Below are positions 26,456 through 34,426 of a stretch of 64,000 nucleotides of DNA, one piece after another. This DNA is from Cytophagaceae bacterium (GTDB lineage Bacteria; Bacteroidota; Bacteroidia; Cytophagales; Spirosomataceae), in the NCBI GenBank assembly GCA_016722655.1, contig JADKIR010000005.1:1383260-1447259 (forward strand), given 5' to 3'. A model generated the notes under the pieces. It was given only the letters and a program-made list of their open reading frames with translations. It was not told where the DNA came from and did not search any database. Made by a program: the position numbers and the translations under genes. How positions within the stretch are numbered: the stretch's first letter is position 1; every line of letters starts with the position of its first letter.

Positions 26456-27607
26456 ATGGATATTGTACTTTTAGTAAAAAGCATACTGATCATAACCATA
26501 TTCGCTTTGAGTCTGGGAATTGCAGCCTATGAAACTTATTTTGAAAGAGTAATAGCAGCATTTATTCAGGATAGAGTTGGGCCAGACAGAGCCGGACCAT
26601 TTGGACTATTACAACCATTGGCTGACGGTGGTAAGCTTTTTTTTAAGGAGGATTTCGTTCCTACCATGGCCGACAAATGGCTCTTTATATTAGGTCCGTC
26701 TATTTCAATGTTTACTGCCTTAATGACCAGCGTTGTAATCCCTTTTGGGGATACTTTCAGCATAAAGGGTCAGTTAATTGAAGTGCAGGGAATGGATGTC
26801 AACATTGGCATTTTATGGGTTTTTGGGGTGGTATCTTTAGGTGTATATGGTATTTTAATTGGAGGTTGGGCCTCTAATAACAAATATTCACTTTTTGGAG
26901 CAATCAGGGCAGCTTCACAAAACATTTCATACGAATTGGCCATGGGCATAAGCCTTTTGGCAGTAATTCTGGTTTCTGAGTCTCTTTCGATAAGAGATAT
27001 TGTTACACGTCAACATGGTATCAACTGGAATGTATTTCACCAGCCTTTGGGATTTATGTTATTTTTAACATGTGCTTTGGCCGAATGTAACCGAACACCT
27101 TTTGATTTGCCGGAATCTGAAAATGAACTTGTGGCAGGATACCATACCGAGTATGGCTCCATGAAGCTGGGATTATATTTGTTTTCAGAATATATCAACA
27201 TGTTTATCTCCTCTGCAGTAATCGCAAGCTTGTATTTTGGAGGTTTTAACTACCCGGGAATGGATTTCATCCATGAATTTTTGGTGAAAAATACCGGAAG
27301 TGTACTGGGGCACAATTTGGCAACAGCAATAGGAATAATAATATTTTTCCTGAAAACGTTTTTCTTTATTTTCGTCTTCATTTGGATCAGATGGACACTG
27401 CCTCGTTTCAAATATGATCAACTAATGAATCTTGCCTGGAAATGGATGCTTCCACTTTCAGTAGCCAATCTTATCATTGAAGCTGCAGCAGAACTAACTC
27501 CTATGCCTTTCCTTGCCAGTTGGGTGGGTCTTGCCATATTAGCTTTGGGTTATGTAATTTTCAGGCCATTATTTTTTAAAAAGAATTTAAAACAAAATTT
27601 GCAATAA
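26456..27607 (+). CDS. nuoH: NADH-quinone oxidoreductase subunit H
   Basis: A 383-residue membrane subunit with about eight helices. Conserved motifs are ERVIAAFIQDRVGPDRAGPFG, GGWASNNKYSLFGAIRAASQ, SYELAMG and ECNRTPFDLPESENELVAGYH. The acidic loop residues of the last motif line the quinone cavity. It links the peripheral arm to the proton-pumping arm. The first base after its stop codon is followed directly by the nuoI start. Confidence 0.96.
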   Translation: MDIVLLVKSILIITIFALSLGIAAYETYFERVIAAFIQDRVGPDRAGPFGLLQPLADGGKLFFKEDFVPTMADKWLFILGPSISMFTALMTSVVIPFGDTFSIKGQLIEVQGMDVNIGILWVFGVVSLGVYGILIGGWASNNKYSLFGAIRAASQNISYELAMGISLLAVILVSESLSIRDIVTRQHGINWNVFHQPLGFMLFLTCALAECNRTPFDLPESENELVAGYHTEYGSMKLGLYLFSEYINMFISSAVIASLYFGGFNYPGMDFIHEFLVKNTGSVLGHNLATAIGIIIFFLKTFFFIFVFIWIRWTLPRFKYDQLMNLAWKWMLPLSVANLIIEAAAELTPMPFLASWVGLAILALGYVIFRPLFFKKNLKQNLQ

Positions 27608-27608
27608 A

Positions 27609-28166
27609 ATGCAACTGACCAACAGATCAAAAAAGACCGACAAATCAGATTTAAGTCTGCTTGAAAGGACCTATTGGCCAGGCGTGGTCAAAGGAATGGG
27701 CATCACTATAAAGCATTTTTTTTCAAAAAAAGCTACCATTAGATACCCTGAACAAAAAAGATACCTGGGGCCGGTCTTTAGGGGACATCATATTTTGAAA
27801 AGAGATGAACTAGGACGAGAAAGATGTACCGCTTGTGGTCTATGTGCCGTGGCTTGCCCTGCTGAAGCCATCTCAATGGTTGCTGCTGAAAGGGTCAAAG
27901 GTGAAGAAAAACTGTACAGAGAGGAAAAATATGCCGCCAGCTATGAGGTGAATATGCTACGTTGTATTTTTTGTGGACTTTGTGAGGAGGCCTGTCCAAA
28001 ACAAGCTATATATTTGCGACATGATAAGTTTGTGCCCGTATTTACGAGCCGCGATGAGGTGATTTACGGTAAGGACATATTGGTAGAAGATTTAAATGAC
28101 CGATACGAAAGAGATGCCTGGACAAAAGAAGAAATGTCCACTCTCTGGAAAAAACAAAAGGATTAA
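27609..28166 (+). CDS. nuoI: NADH-quinone oxidoreductase subunit I
   Basis: A 185-residue ferredoxin-like subunit with two [4Fe-4S] motifs, CTACGLCAVACP and CIFCGLCEEACP (clusters N6a and N6b). The N-terminal amphipathic part (GVVKGMGITIKHFF) anchors it to the membrane surface. It is separated from nuoH by one base and from nuoJ by two. Confidence 0.96.
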   Translation: MQLTNRSKKTDKSDLSLLERTYWPGVVKGMGITIKHFFSKKATIRYPEQKRYLGPVFRGHHILKRDELGRERCTACGLCAVACPAEAISMVAAERVKGEEKLYREEKYAASYEVNMLRCIFCGLCEEACPKQAIYLRHDKFVPVFTSRDEVIYGKDILVEDLNDRYERDAWTKEEMSTLWKKQKD

Positions 28167-28168
28167 AA

Positions 28169-28699
28169 ATGCAATATATTGAAATCTTAAAACATCTGAG
28201 TCTTGTCCAGTGGGCATTTTATTTTTTGTCAATCACTACATTATTTGGTGCATTAGGTGCTGTTATGTCAAAAAATACGATTCATAGTGTTTTGTATTTG
28301 GTATTGACCTTCTTTAGCATTTCCGGAATTTATATCATGCTAAATGCCCAGTTTCTGGCAGCAGTAAATATTATTGTTTACGCTGGAGCCATTATGGTAT
28401 TGTTTATTTTCGCAATCATGTTTCTGCATTTAAAAGGTGAGCACCATGGCTTTGGCGATAATACTATTTTCATTTCAGCATTGACAGCAGTTGGTATTTT
28501 GGGTGTTATTTTAGTTTTAGCTATAAAAAAAGCAGAACATGTAAGAGTAGATATCAATAATTTCAATCCGAAAATAGGTTTAATAGAAAATTTGGGTGAT
28601 GTGCTTTATAAAAAATACATGCTTCCGTTCGAGTTGGTTTCAATCCTCTTCCTGATTGCTATGGTAGGAGCTGTATTATTAGCAAAAAAAGACAAATAA
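28169..28699 (+). CDS. nuoJ: NADH-quinone oxidoreductase subunit J
   Basis: A 176-residue membrane subunit with five helices. The conserved third-helix motif AAVNIIVYAGAIMVLFIFAIMFL (split here over residues about 55-77) is the pi-bulge helix implicated in coupling. It is the last nuo gene in the window: nuoK, nuoL, nuoM and nuoN do not follow and must lie elsewhere. A gamma-carbonic anhydrase gene begins 13 bp downstream. Confidence 0.95.
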   Translation: MQYIEILKHLSLVQWAFYFLSITTLFGALGAVMSKNTIHSVLYLVLTFFSISGIYIMLNAQFLAAVNIIVYAGAIMVLFIFAIMFLHLKGEHHGFGDNTIFISALTAVGILGVILVLAIKKAEHVRVDINNFNPKIGLIENLGDVLYKKYMLPFELVSILFLIAMVGAVLLAKKDK

Positions 28700-28712
28700 A
28701 CTATTTTCAGAA

Positions 28713-29231
28713 ATGGCACTGATTTTACCTGTTAAAGAAAAAAGCCCGCAATACGGAGAAAACTGCTGGTTTGCACCTAACGCCACATTGGTGGGTGACA
28801 TAAAAATGGGAAATGATTGTACGGTTTGGTTCAACGCCGTAGTCAGAGGCGATGTAAATTCAATAATAATGGGCAACAGGGTAAATATCCAGGATGGAGC
28901 CATTATACACTGTACTTACCAAAAAACTGTTACCACAATCGGCAACAATGTAAGTATCGCACATAACGCCATAGTACATGGTTGCACCATTGAAGACGAA
29001 GTACTCATTGGAATGGGGGCAATAGTAATGGATGGAGCTGTAATAGGTAAAAACTCAATTATAGGTGCCGGAGCCATTATAACACAAAATACAATTGTAC
29101 CCCCAGGAACAATTTGGGCCGGAAATCCTGCAAAATATATCAAAGAAGTATCCAAAGACCTCGGTGAGGTATTTATGCGTACAGCCAATAATTATGTGAT
29201 GTATTCTGAATGGTTTAAAGATCCATCCTGA
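28713..29231 (+). CDS. gamma-class carbonic anhydrase-like hexapeptide protein
   Basis: A 172-residue left-handed beta-helix protein with hexapeptide repeats (for example IGNNVSIAHNAIVHGC, VLIGMGAIVMDGAVIG). Three histidines sit as in the gamma-carbonic anhydrase metal site: one in IIHC and two in IAHNAIVHGC. Proteins of this YrdA/CaiE-like group form trimers with metal between subunits; some hydrate CO2 and others are inactive. It begins 13 bp after nuoJ on the same strand with no terminator between, so it is very likely part of the nuo transcript. It meets the minus-strand gene at 29232 without a gap. Confidence 0.9.
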   Translation: MALILPVKEKSPQYGENCWFAPNATLVGDIKMGNDCTVWFNAVVRGDVNSIIMGNRVNIQDGAIIHCTYQKTVTTIGNNVSIAHNAIVHGCTIEDEVLIGMGAIVMDGAVIGKNSIIGAGAIITQNTIVPPGTIWAGNPAKYIKEVSKDLGEVFMRTANNYVMYSEWFKDPS

Positions 29232-29942
29232 TTAATCTTTACTATTTAGTATTTGCTCCCTTGAACCTTTTTCATTTGTGACAAAACCGCCTTTTTTCCA
29301 GGTTTTATCTGTCAATAAGCCCGATTTTACTGTTTTTATAAAGTTCAGCCACGAAGTAGGATTTGTAAATGGATTCACCGTGTACTGTTTCTGATTTTGA
29401 AGATGCATCAATTGCTGATCCATGGCATATCTGTAATTGCCAACACTCCCCATTGACTGCGTAAGAGCAAGCATATTGATTTGTTGAGAAGAATAGTTTT
29501 TCTCGATAGCTTCCCGTTCTTTTGCATCCGGCAACTCCATTTCAAGGAAAGCAGTCTTAAATTCTTCCTCTGTACGGAACGGATATACTCTCACCTCTTT
29601 CAGCAATTTTGCATCAATTCTTAACTCAACCACCGCAGAATAATTGAGGCCAACATGTTTTGGAATGATATGAAATTGCTTTTTAAATCCTAAATAAGAA
29701 AACAAAATTGAATCTCCCGGAAAAACATCGATTATAAAATACCCCTTGCTGTTGGTGAACACTCCCCTGCCTGCTTTGTCGTTGATTACATATGCCCCTG
29801 CAAGCGGCTCATCATTGCTACCATCAATCACAAAACCCGAAAAAGTTACGTTTTTCTTTTCACCTTGGGCCTGGGCTTGATTATAAAAAACCAAACCGGC
29901 AACCAGAGTCAATAATGATATTTTTAAGATAATATTTCTCAA
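29232..29942 (-). CDS. secreted protein with carboxypeptidase-regulatory-like domain
   Basis: A 236-residue protein with a signal peptide (ILKISLLTLVAGLVFYNQAQAQ). Residues about 33-115 form a CarboxypepD_reg-like beta-sandwich (FSGFVIDGSNDEPLAGAYV, then TNSKGYFIIDVFPGDSILFSYLGFK), the module also found at the start of SusC-like receptors. The remainder is helical with MALTQSMGSVG-like and QQLMHLQNQKQY segments and no known domain. It is too short to be a TonB-dependent receptor and lacks a plug. It overlaps cdsA upstream by 4 nt, so it is the last gene of the gldD-DUF2007-cdsA operon. Confidence 0.8.
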   Translation of the reverse strand: MRNIILKISLLTLVAGLVFYNQAQAQGEKKNVTFSGFVIDGSNDEPLAGAYVINDKAGRGVFTNSKGYFIIDVFPGDSILFSYLGFKKQFHIIPKHVGLNYSAVVELRIDAKLLKEVRVYPFRTEEEFKTAFLEMELPDAKEREAIEKNYSSQQINMLALTQSMGSVGNYRYAMDQQLMHLQNQKQYTVNPFTNPTSWLNFIKTVKSGLLTDKTWKKGGFVTNEKGSREQILNSKD

Positions 29943-30781
29943 TTTAGTAGTTCATAGAGTTTTAAAAAACTTATAATAAATGGCATAGAAAGCAAAAGTC
30001 CGTCGAAACGGTCAAGAAAACCACCATGACCCGGTATCAAACTGCCTGAATCTTTGATGTCGATGCTTCTTTTAAAAAGAGACTCTACCAAATCGCCAAG
30101 TGTACCAGTTATGACAATTATCACCGCCACCATCAACCATTCTTTGGTGTCTAGTACATCAACATACCTCGAAAAGATAAACGCCGCCAAAATACCGAAT
30201 ATTGCCCCACCGATAAATCCTTCCCATGTTTTCTTGGGCGAAATCCGCTCAAATAACTTTCTTTTTCCAAACAACATTCCTGAAAAATAAGCTCCCGAGT
30301 CATTGACCCAAAGAATAATCAGGATACCAACAGGAAGCATTGGCCTGAAAATACCCTCCCAGAAGGTCAGTTCCATCAATAAAGCAAAAGGTAAGGCTAC
30401 ATATATGGTACCCAGAAAAGTGTAACCAAGGTTTTCAAATGGTCTCGGATCTTTCTTGCGATATAATTTTATAAAAAATGTTAAAGTTAATAAAGGCACT
30501 ATCAAATAGTAACTTTCAAAGCCTATGGTGTAGGTTTCGACCAGATAGGTAATTGTAATAATACTCGCTCCGCAAAAAGTGCCATAAAGCTTAAGTGGAA
30601 GGCTGCCATTCATGCCTAAAAGTTTATAAAACTCATATTGCGTCAAAACCGAGATTGCCAGAAATATAAACCAAAATGAATTGGGACTATACAAGATGGA
30701 TCCAATTACCAATGGTGCCCCAATGAGTGCGGCAACTACCCGTTGAGTAAGATTTGATTTACTTTTTAAATTTTTAATCAT
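29939..30781 (-). CDS. cdsA: phosphatidate cytidylyltransferase
   Basis: A 280-residue polytopic membrane enzyme with about eight helices. The C-terminal signature SLIPGHGGFLDRFDGLLLSMP, with its two essential aspartates, is intact. Upstream is the conserved NDSGAYFSGMLFGKRKLFERISPKKTWEGF segment split across residues about 156-190. It makes CDP-diacylglycerol from phosphatidate and CTP, the precursor of phosphatidylethanolamine and phosphatidylglycerol. It overlaps the DUF2007 gene by 8 nt and the following gene by 4 nt. Confidence 0.95.
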   Translation of the reverse strand: MIKNLKSKSNLTQRVVAALIGAPLVIGSILYSPNSFWFIFLAISVLTQYEFYKLLGMNGSLPLKLYGTFCGASIITITYLVETYTIGFESYYLIVPLLTLTFFIKLYRKKDPRPFENLGYTFLGTIYVALPFALLMELTFWEGIFRPMLPVGILIILWVNDSGAYFSGMLFGKRKLFERISPKKTWEGFIGGAIFGILAAFIFSRYVDVLDTKEWLMVAVIIVITGTLGDLVESLFKRSIDIKDSGSLIPGHGGFLDRFDGLLLSMPFIISFLKLYELLN

Positions 30782-30983
30782 CTATTCTAAATTCATTTAC
30801 AATCACTTGAGCCAATTCGGCTTGATTTTCAGGAACTTTTATTTCGACCAATCCTAAAAAGGGATAATTATGATCAACTTTGTCTAATATCACTGCTTCG
30901 ATACCCTGACTTTGAAGCTCATTTTTTATAAGCTCAGCACTTAGCCTTTCTTTGTCTTTCAAAATGGTTACCCAGGTACTCAT
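30774..30983 (-). CDS. DUF2007 family protein
   Basis: A 69-residue protein resembling the DUF2007 (putative signal-transducing) family: KDKERLSAELIKNELQSQGIEAVILDK, then FLGLVEIKVPENQAELAQVIV. The fold is an expected alpha-beta sandwich like a GlnB domain half. It carries no membrane segment. Function is unknown. It is tightly packed between gldD (1 bp) and cdsA (8-nt overlap). Confidence 0.8.
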   Translation of the reverse strand: MSTWVTILKDKERLSAELIKNELQSQGIEAVILDKVDHNYPFLGLVEIKVPENQAELAQVIVNEFRIDD

Positions 30984-30984
30984 A

Positions 30985-31563
30985 TTATTTATTCCATTTT
31001 AAGGTTTCCAAAATGTGATAACTGTCTTTTTTCAAATATTCAACCACAGGAGCGAGAGAGTCGTTAAAAGTGGCCATATTGAGATATACTGCCCCCCTTA
31101 AATAATGCTTACTGGTGTCGGTTGCATAAAATTGCATATGACTTGGCACTTCGCCTTCAATCTCAATCACAACTGCATTTTTTCCATTGGGAAGTTTTAC
31201 TATTTTTTCGGTTTGGGAGGTGGCTCTTACCTGATGCTTTGAAGCCAGTTTGTATGCATCAGCTACATGTTTGTCAAGCTTATTAAGGTCTCCATTGAGA
31301 GGCTTGTAGGTAAACTGAATCTTTGCATTGAGCTCCGGATAATCCACAATAATCCAGAATGGCTCAGCACCGGTAGTGACATCCGGCTTCACAATGGCAT
31401 GTTTAGAGACTTCAAAATGATAAGGGTATTTACCCTCTAAAACCTTGTATTCGTGTGAAGGTAGCTGTAAGCGGGGATAACCTTTAGGTTTGGGATAAAA
31501 AACCGTGCTGCCTCCACATGCAAAAGCCCCAATGGCCACAAAAACAATAAACAGATACCTCAT
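30985..31563 (-). CDS. gldD: gliding motility lipoprotein GldD
   Basis: About 192 residues from the ATG at 31563 (an upstream ATG adds three residues). The lipoprotein signal ends in AFAC. The start of the mature protein, STVFYPKPKGYPRLQLP, is characteristic of GldD, one of the proteins required for gliding in Flavobacterium. Later motifs include FEVSKHAIVKPD, EPFWIIVDYPELNAKIQFTY and AVVIEIEGEVPSHMQFYATD. Its presence points to a gliding-type lineage, though some non-motile Bacteroidota keep gldD. No other gld gene is in the window. Confidence 0.9.
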   Translation of the reverse strand: MRYLFIVFVAIGAFACGGSTVFYPKPKGYPRLQLPSHEYKVLEGKYPYHFEVSKHAIVKPDVTTGAEPFWIIVDYPELNAKIQFTYKPLNGDLNKLDKHVADAYKLASKHQVRATSQTEKIVKLPNGKNAVVIEIEGEVPSHMQFYATDTSKHYLRGAVYLNMATFNDSLAPVVEYLKKDSYHILETLKWNK

Positions 31564-31670
31564 CAAGGGCATTTTTTGTTAATTAGCAAAGATAAGTTTT
31601 TTTAGGGAGATTGAAAAAATAGATGAAGGGGAATTAAATTCGATAATATTATATTTAAAAAGAAAACTAT

Positions 31671-32138
31671 TTATTGATCAAAATCCCAACTGTGAGACCA
31701 ATTTATGAATTGACAATTCGGATTAACTTTTAAAACGGCCGATTTAAAATCATCAAAATTTTTATAAAATAACCTTGGCAAAAACCTAAAATTTACTTCT
31801 TCACCGAAATTATTTAAGTATTTTACTTTCCAAAGATTCATATTATTTATTGAAGTCATAGTTAATTTAACCACTCTAATATTTTTTATTGGAATTACAT
31901 CGTGCTTATTGAAGGAAGTTTTATATAAATTAACAGAGTCATATTCAATTTCTGAAGAAGAGAATTGTAAATAACTAATAAATAATAGGGCAATTGAAAT
32001 AATCAAAAATTTAAAATTGTAGATAACATCATTTTCAGTTTTTTCTGCTTCTGTAAAAAAAACCAAAGTAAAAAAAACCGATAATAAAAAATTTAATAAA
32101 CCCCAAATTTTTAAGTAAGAAGAAATTCTTTGTTTCAT
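31671..32138 (-). CDS. membrane protein of unknown function with C-terminal PH-like domain
   Basis: A 155-residue protein with two N-terminal transmembrane helices (about 11-30 and 41-59). They are followed by a domain of about 90 residues rich in beta strands (NKHDVIPIKNIRVVKLTMT, LWKVKYLNNFGEEVNFRFLP) ending in a helix, which looks like a bacterial PH-like module. I do not recognise a family. Its ATG overlaps the stop codon of a tiny upstream lipoprotein gene (ATGA), so the pair is coupled. Highly AT-rich, lineage-specific composition. Confidence 0.6.
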   Translation of the reverse strand: MKQRISSYLKIWGLLNFLLSVFFTLVFFTEAEKTENDVIYNFKFLIISIALLFISYLQFSSSEIEYDSVNLYKTSFNKHDVIPIKNIRVVKLTMTSINNMNLWKVKYLNNFGEEVNFRFLPRLFYKNFDDFKSAVLKVNPNCQFINWSHSWDFDQ

Positions 32139-32308
32139 AAGTAACTCGCATTAATTGAAAGGTTTTTAAAGATGATCTCCTTTTTTTCAATTGAATAAGA
32201 AAAATCAGCAATTGGAGCAGGGATTTCTTCTTTACAAGAAAAAATAAGAAATGTTATTATGATAAATAACTTATGAAATTTAAGGAAAATAGGCGGAAAT
32301 TTAGTCAT
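32135..32308 (-). CDS. very small lipoprotein with a truncated PKD-like start
   Basis: A 57-codon frame begins with ATG at 32308 and ends with TGA at 32135-32137. It encodes a lipoprotein signal (HKLFIIITFLIFSC, lipobox FSC at about 22-25) and then EIPAPIADFSYSIEKKEII with FKNLSINASYL. The latter matches the first half of a PKD domain, where a Trp-Asp-Phe-Gly motif would normally follow; here the frame stops exactly at that point. The stop overlaps the next start codon as ATGA. It could be a real minimal lipoprotein or the surviving end of a degraded PKD lipoprotein gene. Confidence 0.55.
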   Translation of the reverse strand: MTKFPPIFLKFHKLFIIITFLIFSCKEEIPAPIADFSYSIEKKEIIFKNLSINASYL

Positions 32309-32412
32309 TTCTTAACTTTTGTGTTTGTTTTCTGGTTTTCAAATATAAACATGTTTCATATAACCTCAAAATATTTACAAAATCAATTGATATATTTGCA
32401 ATTCCACAAAAA

Positions 32413-32438
32413 AAGCCGAACCCTCACGAGCCCGGCTA
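32413..32438 (-). terminator. terminator after the glucan phosphorylase gene
   Basis: On the minus strand AGCCG...CGGCT, with possible extra pairs inside (GGCTCGTGAGGGTT), is followed by seven T. It lies about 23 bases after the stop codon at 32461-32463. Confidence 0.75.
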
Positions 32439-32460
32439 TTTATAAGATTCTAATTATAAA

Positions 32461-34098
32461 TTAATTATACATTTTATTGTAATATTCATCTGCCATACGG
32501 TCTGAGTCAAAAAACTCATTGACGTCGTTCATGCTTTTGAGGACCATCTGGTTCCAGTCAGCAGGAGAATTGTAATACATCGGAAGTATTTTGTTTTCAA
32601 TCAGATCCAACATGTTTTCCATGTCGGTTTTATCTCTCAGTTGGTCGTCATGTGCAGGTGCCACCGGAGCTAGAAAAGAATTGGTATCGTTGGAAAACTC
32701 ACACACCCAGCCGTCAAAAGTGGTAAGGTTAATCGAGGCATTCATGGCGGCAGTCATTCCTGATGTACCCGAGGCCTCACGCGTAACCACAGGGTTATTA
32801 AGCCACACATCGGAACCGTCTTTGAGCAATTTTGAAAGCTTAAGTTCATAGCCAGTCAAAACTGCCATATTGGGATAGAGATGGCTGGTATAGAATAGTC
32901 TATTAAAAATATCAATGGCCGAAAAATCAAATGGATAAGGTTTTCCCGCCCAAATAATCTGAATTTTATTGTTTTTCATCAGGCGATCAAAGCGTTCTAA
33001 ATCTCTGGTAATCAGGTCGGGGCGTTTATAACCAGCAAACCTTCTTGCCCACACGATGGTCAAAACCTCAGGGTCAAATATTTTCCCTACCTGGTCAGCC
33101 ACTTCGGCAAAAAGTCGTTTTTTAAGTTCAGTTTTTCTTTCGGCTATTTTCTTTGTATCTGCTTTAAGCCTTGCTTTTTCCAATGATTCATCTACCCAAT
33201 ATTTACGATTTTGAGCATTAGTCACATGGTCTATTTCACAAATTCCCACTTCATGACCCCACATTTGTCGCGAAACTTCACTGTGTAGCTTGGACACACC
33301 ATTGGCTTTCCGGCAAGTTTTCAATGCTGCCAAAGAATGATTAAAAATATTGTTTCTGACACCCATCGCCTCTGCGACTTCGTGTGGATTAGCCTCACCG
33401 AAAAATCCCATGTATTGCAAAAAATGAAAATCATGCTTCTCATTTCCGGCTTCTTCGGGAGTATGGGTTGTAAATATCAGTCGGTCTTTGATTTTCGCCA
33501 GGCTTTTTTCCTTGGCCCAAAGATGAAAAATAGCCGAAACCGCATGGGCTTCATTGAAATGGTAAATGTCAGGCTGCAATCCGGAAAGCTCCAGGAATTT
33601 CGCACCACCCAAACCCAAAACCATACCCTGGGCTACTTTAAGCTCCATTTCCTTGTCATATAAATGATAAGAAATAGAACGTGCCCACTCACTATTACCA
33701 TCGGTATCGGTAGTCAGAAAAAACATAGGAGCCGAGCCAAAAGTATTGGCAGGAAGGTGATAAACCGCCACCCATACCGGCTGATTTTTAATTACTAACT
33801 GAAATCTGATTTTGGTATCCTGTAAAAAACTATATATATGCTCTCTGAAAAAAACCTGCAGGCTGTTATCGGCTTTTCGCCTTTGCTCATAGTAGCCAAA
33901 CTTCCACAACATCCCGATTCCTATCAGGTTTTGCTTGAGATCAAAAACACTCCGCATGTGCGAGCCGGCCAGAAAACCAAGTCCGCCGGAATAAGTTTTT
34001 AGTGATTGGTCAATGGCAAATTCCATCGAAAAATAGGCCACCGACTTATTGTATTCGGGATTTATTTTATATGGGAAAAGTGTATTTTTGTTTATCAT
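32461..34098 (-). CDS. alpha-glucan phosphorylase family protein (GT35-like), PLP lysine replaced
   Basis: A 545-residue protein of the short alpha-glucan phosphorylase group. The N-terminus has VAYFSMEFAIDQSLKTYSGGLGFLAGSH, typical of that group, then DIYHFNEAHA, FTTHTPEEAGNEKH, VWARRFAGYKRPDL and IIWAGKPYP. The C-terminal motif that normally holds the pyridoxal-phosphate lysine (EASGTxxMK) reads EASGTSGMTAAMN, with threonine instead of lysine. Phosphorolysis of glycogen or maltodextrin is the family reaction. The missing lysine leaves it open whether this protein is a PLP phosphorylase or a PLP-independent transferase. It is a single-gene unit. Confidence 0.82.
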   Translation of the reverse strand: MINKNTLFPYKINPEYNKSVAYFSMEFAIDQSLKTYSGGLGFLAGSHMRSVFDLKQNLIGIGMLWKFGYYEQRRKADNSLQVFFREHIYSFLQDTKIRFQLVIKNQPVWVAVYHLPANTFGSAPMFFLTTDTDGNSEWARSISYHLYDKEMELKVAQGMVLGLGGAKFLELSGLQPDIYHFNEAHAVSAIFHLWAKEKSLAKIKDRLIFTTHTPEEAGNEKHDFHFLQYMGFFGEANPHEVAEAMGVRNNIFNHSLAALKTCRKANGVSKLHSEVSRQMWGHEVGICEIDHVTNAQNRKYWVDESLEKARLKADTKKIAERKTELKKRLFAEVADQVGKIFDPEVLTIVWARRFAGYKRPDLITRDLERFDRLMKNNKIQIIWAGKPYPFDFSAIDIFNRLFYTSHLYPNMAVLTGYELKLSKLLKDGSDVWLNNPVVTREASGTSGMTAAMNASINLTTFDGWVCEFSNDTNSFLAPVAPAHDDQLRDKTDMENMLDLIENKILPMYYNSPADWNQMVLKSMNDVNEFFDSDRMADEYYNKMYN

Positions 34099-34426
34099 AA
34101 GAAGTATTTTTTTAAAAGTTGCGAATTTAATTAAAAAACGTTTTTTTACAGTACAAAAAGTACTATTTAGATGCTTAAATCCAATTCTTTATCTAAAATC
34201 AAACAATAATTAAGGTAAAAACTAAAATATTCTCAAAGAAGTACAATTTTGCTTTTTTTGAAAATAAAATGGAATCAGTAAAGCAAAAAAGATTACTTTA
34301 TTAAACCTGATGTACCTGCCTGTCAACAGTATGCTGGTTCACCGCCTGACAAAGCAAATTATTCTGTAATCCATGTTTTTAATAAATATAAATCCCTGCC
34401 AAAAATTTATGACGTAAATTTGCCCC
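34099..34426. other. 328-bp intergenic region between divergent genes
   Basis: Promoter region for the phosphorylase (minus) and the ABC-F gene (plus). It is mostly AT-rich, but a tract at about 34312-34365 is clearly more GC-rich. No start codon leads into the short open frame that crosses it, and no tRNA-like fold or strong hairpin was seen. Confidence 0.4.

Noticed and set aside
28700..29300. Hidden nuoK after nuoJ
   Set aside because: The space is taken by the carbonic anhydrase-like gene and no frame has the three-helix NuoK pattern.
32273..32464. A 63-codon plus-strand frame
   Set aside because: It overlaps the phosphorylase terminator and the start of the small lipoprotein gene, and its sequence is low in complexity.
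34260..34426. Open frame crossing the GC-richer tract before the ABC-F gene
   Set aside because: It has no start codon and runs out of frame into the ABC-F gene, so there is no support for translation.
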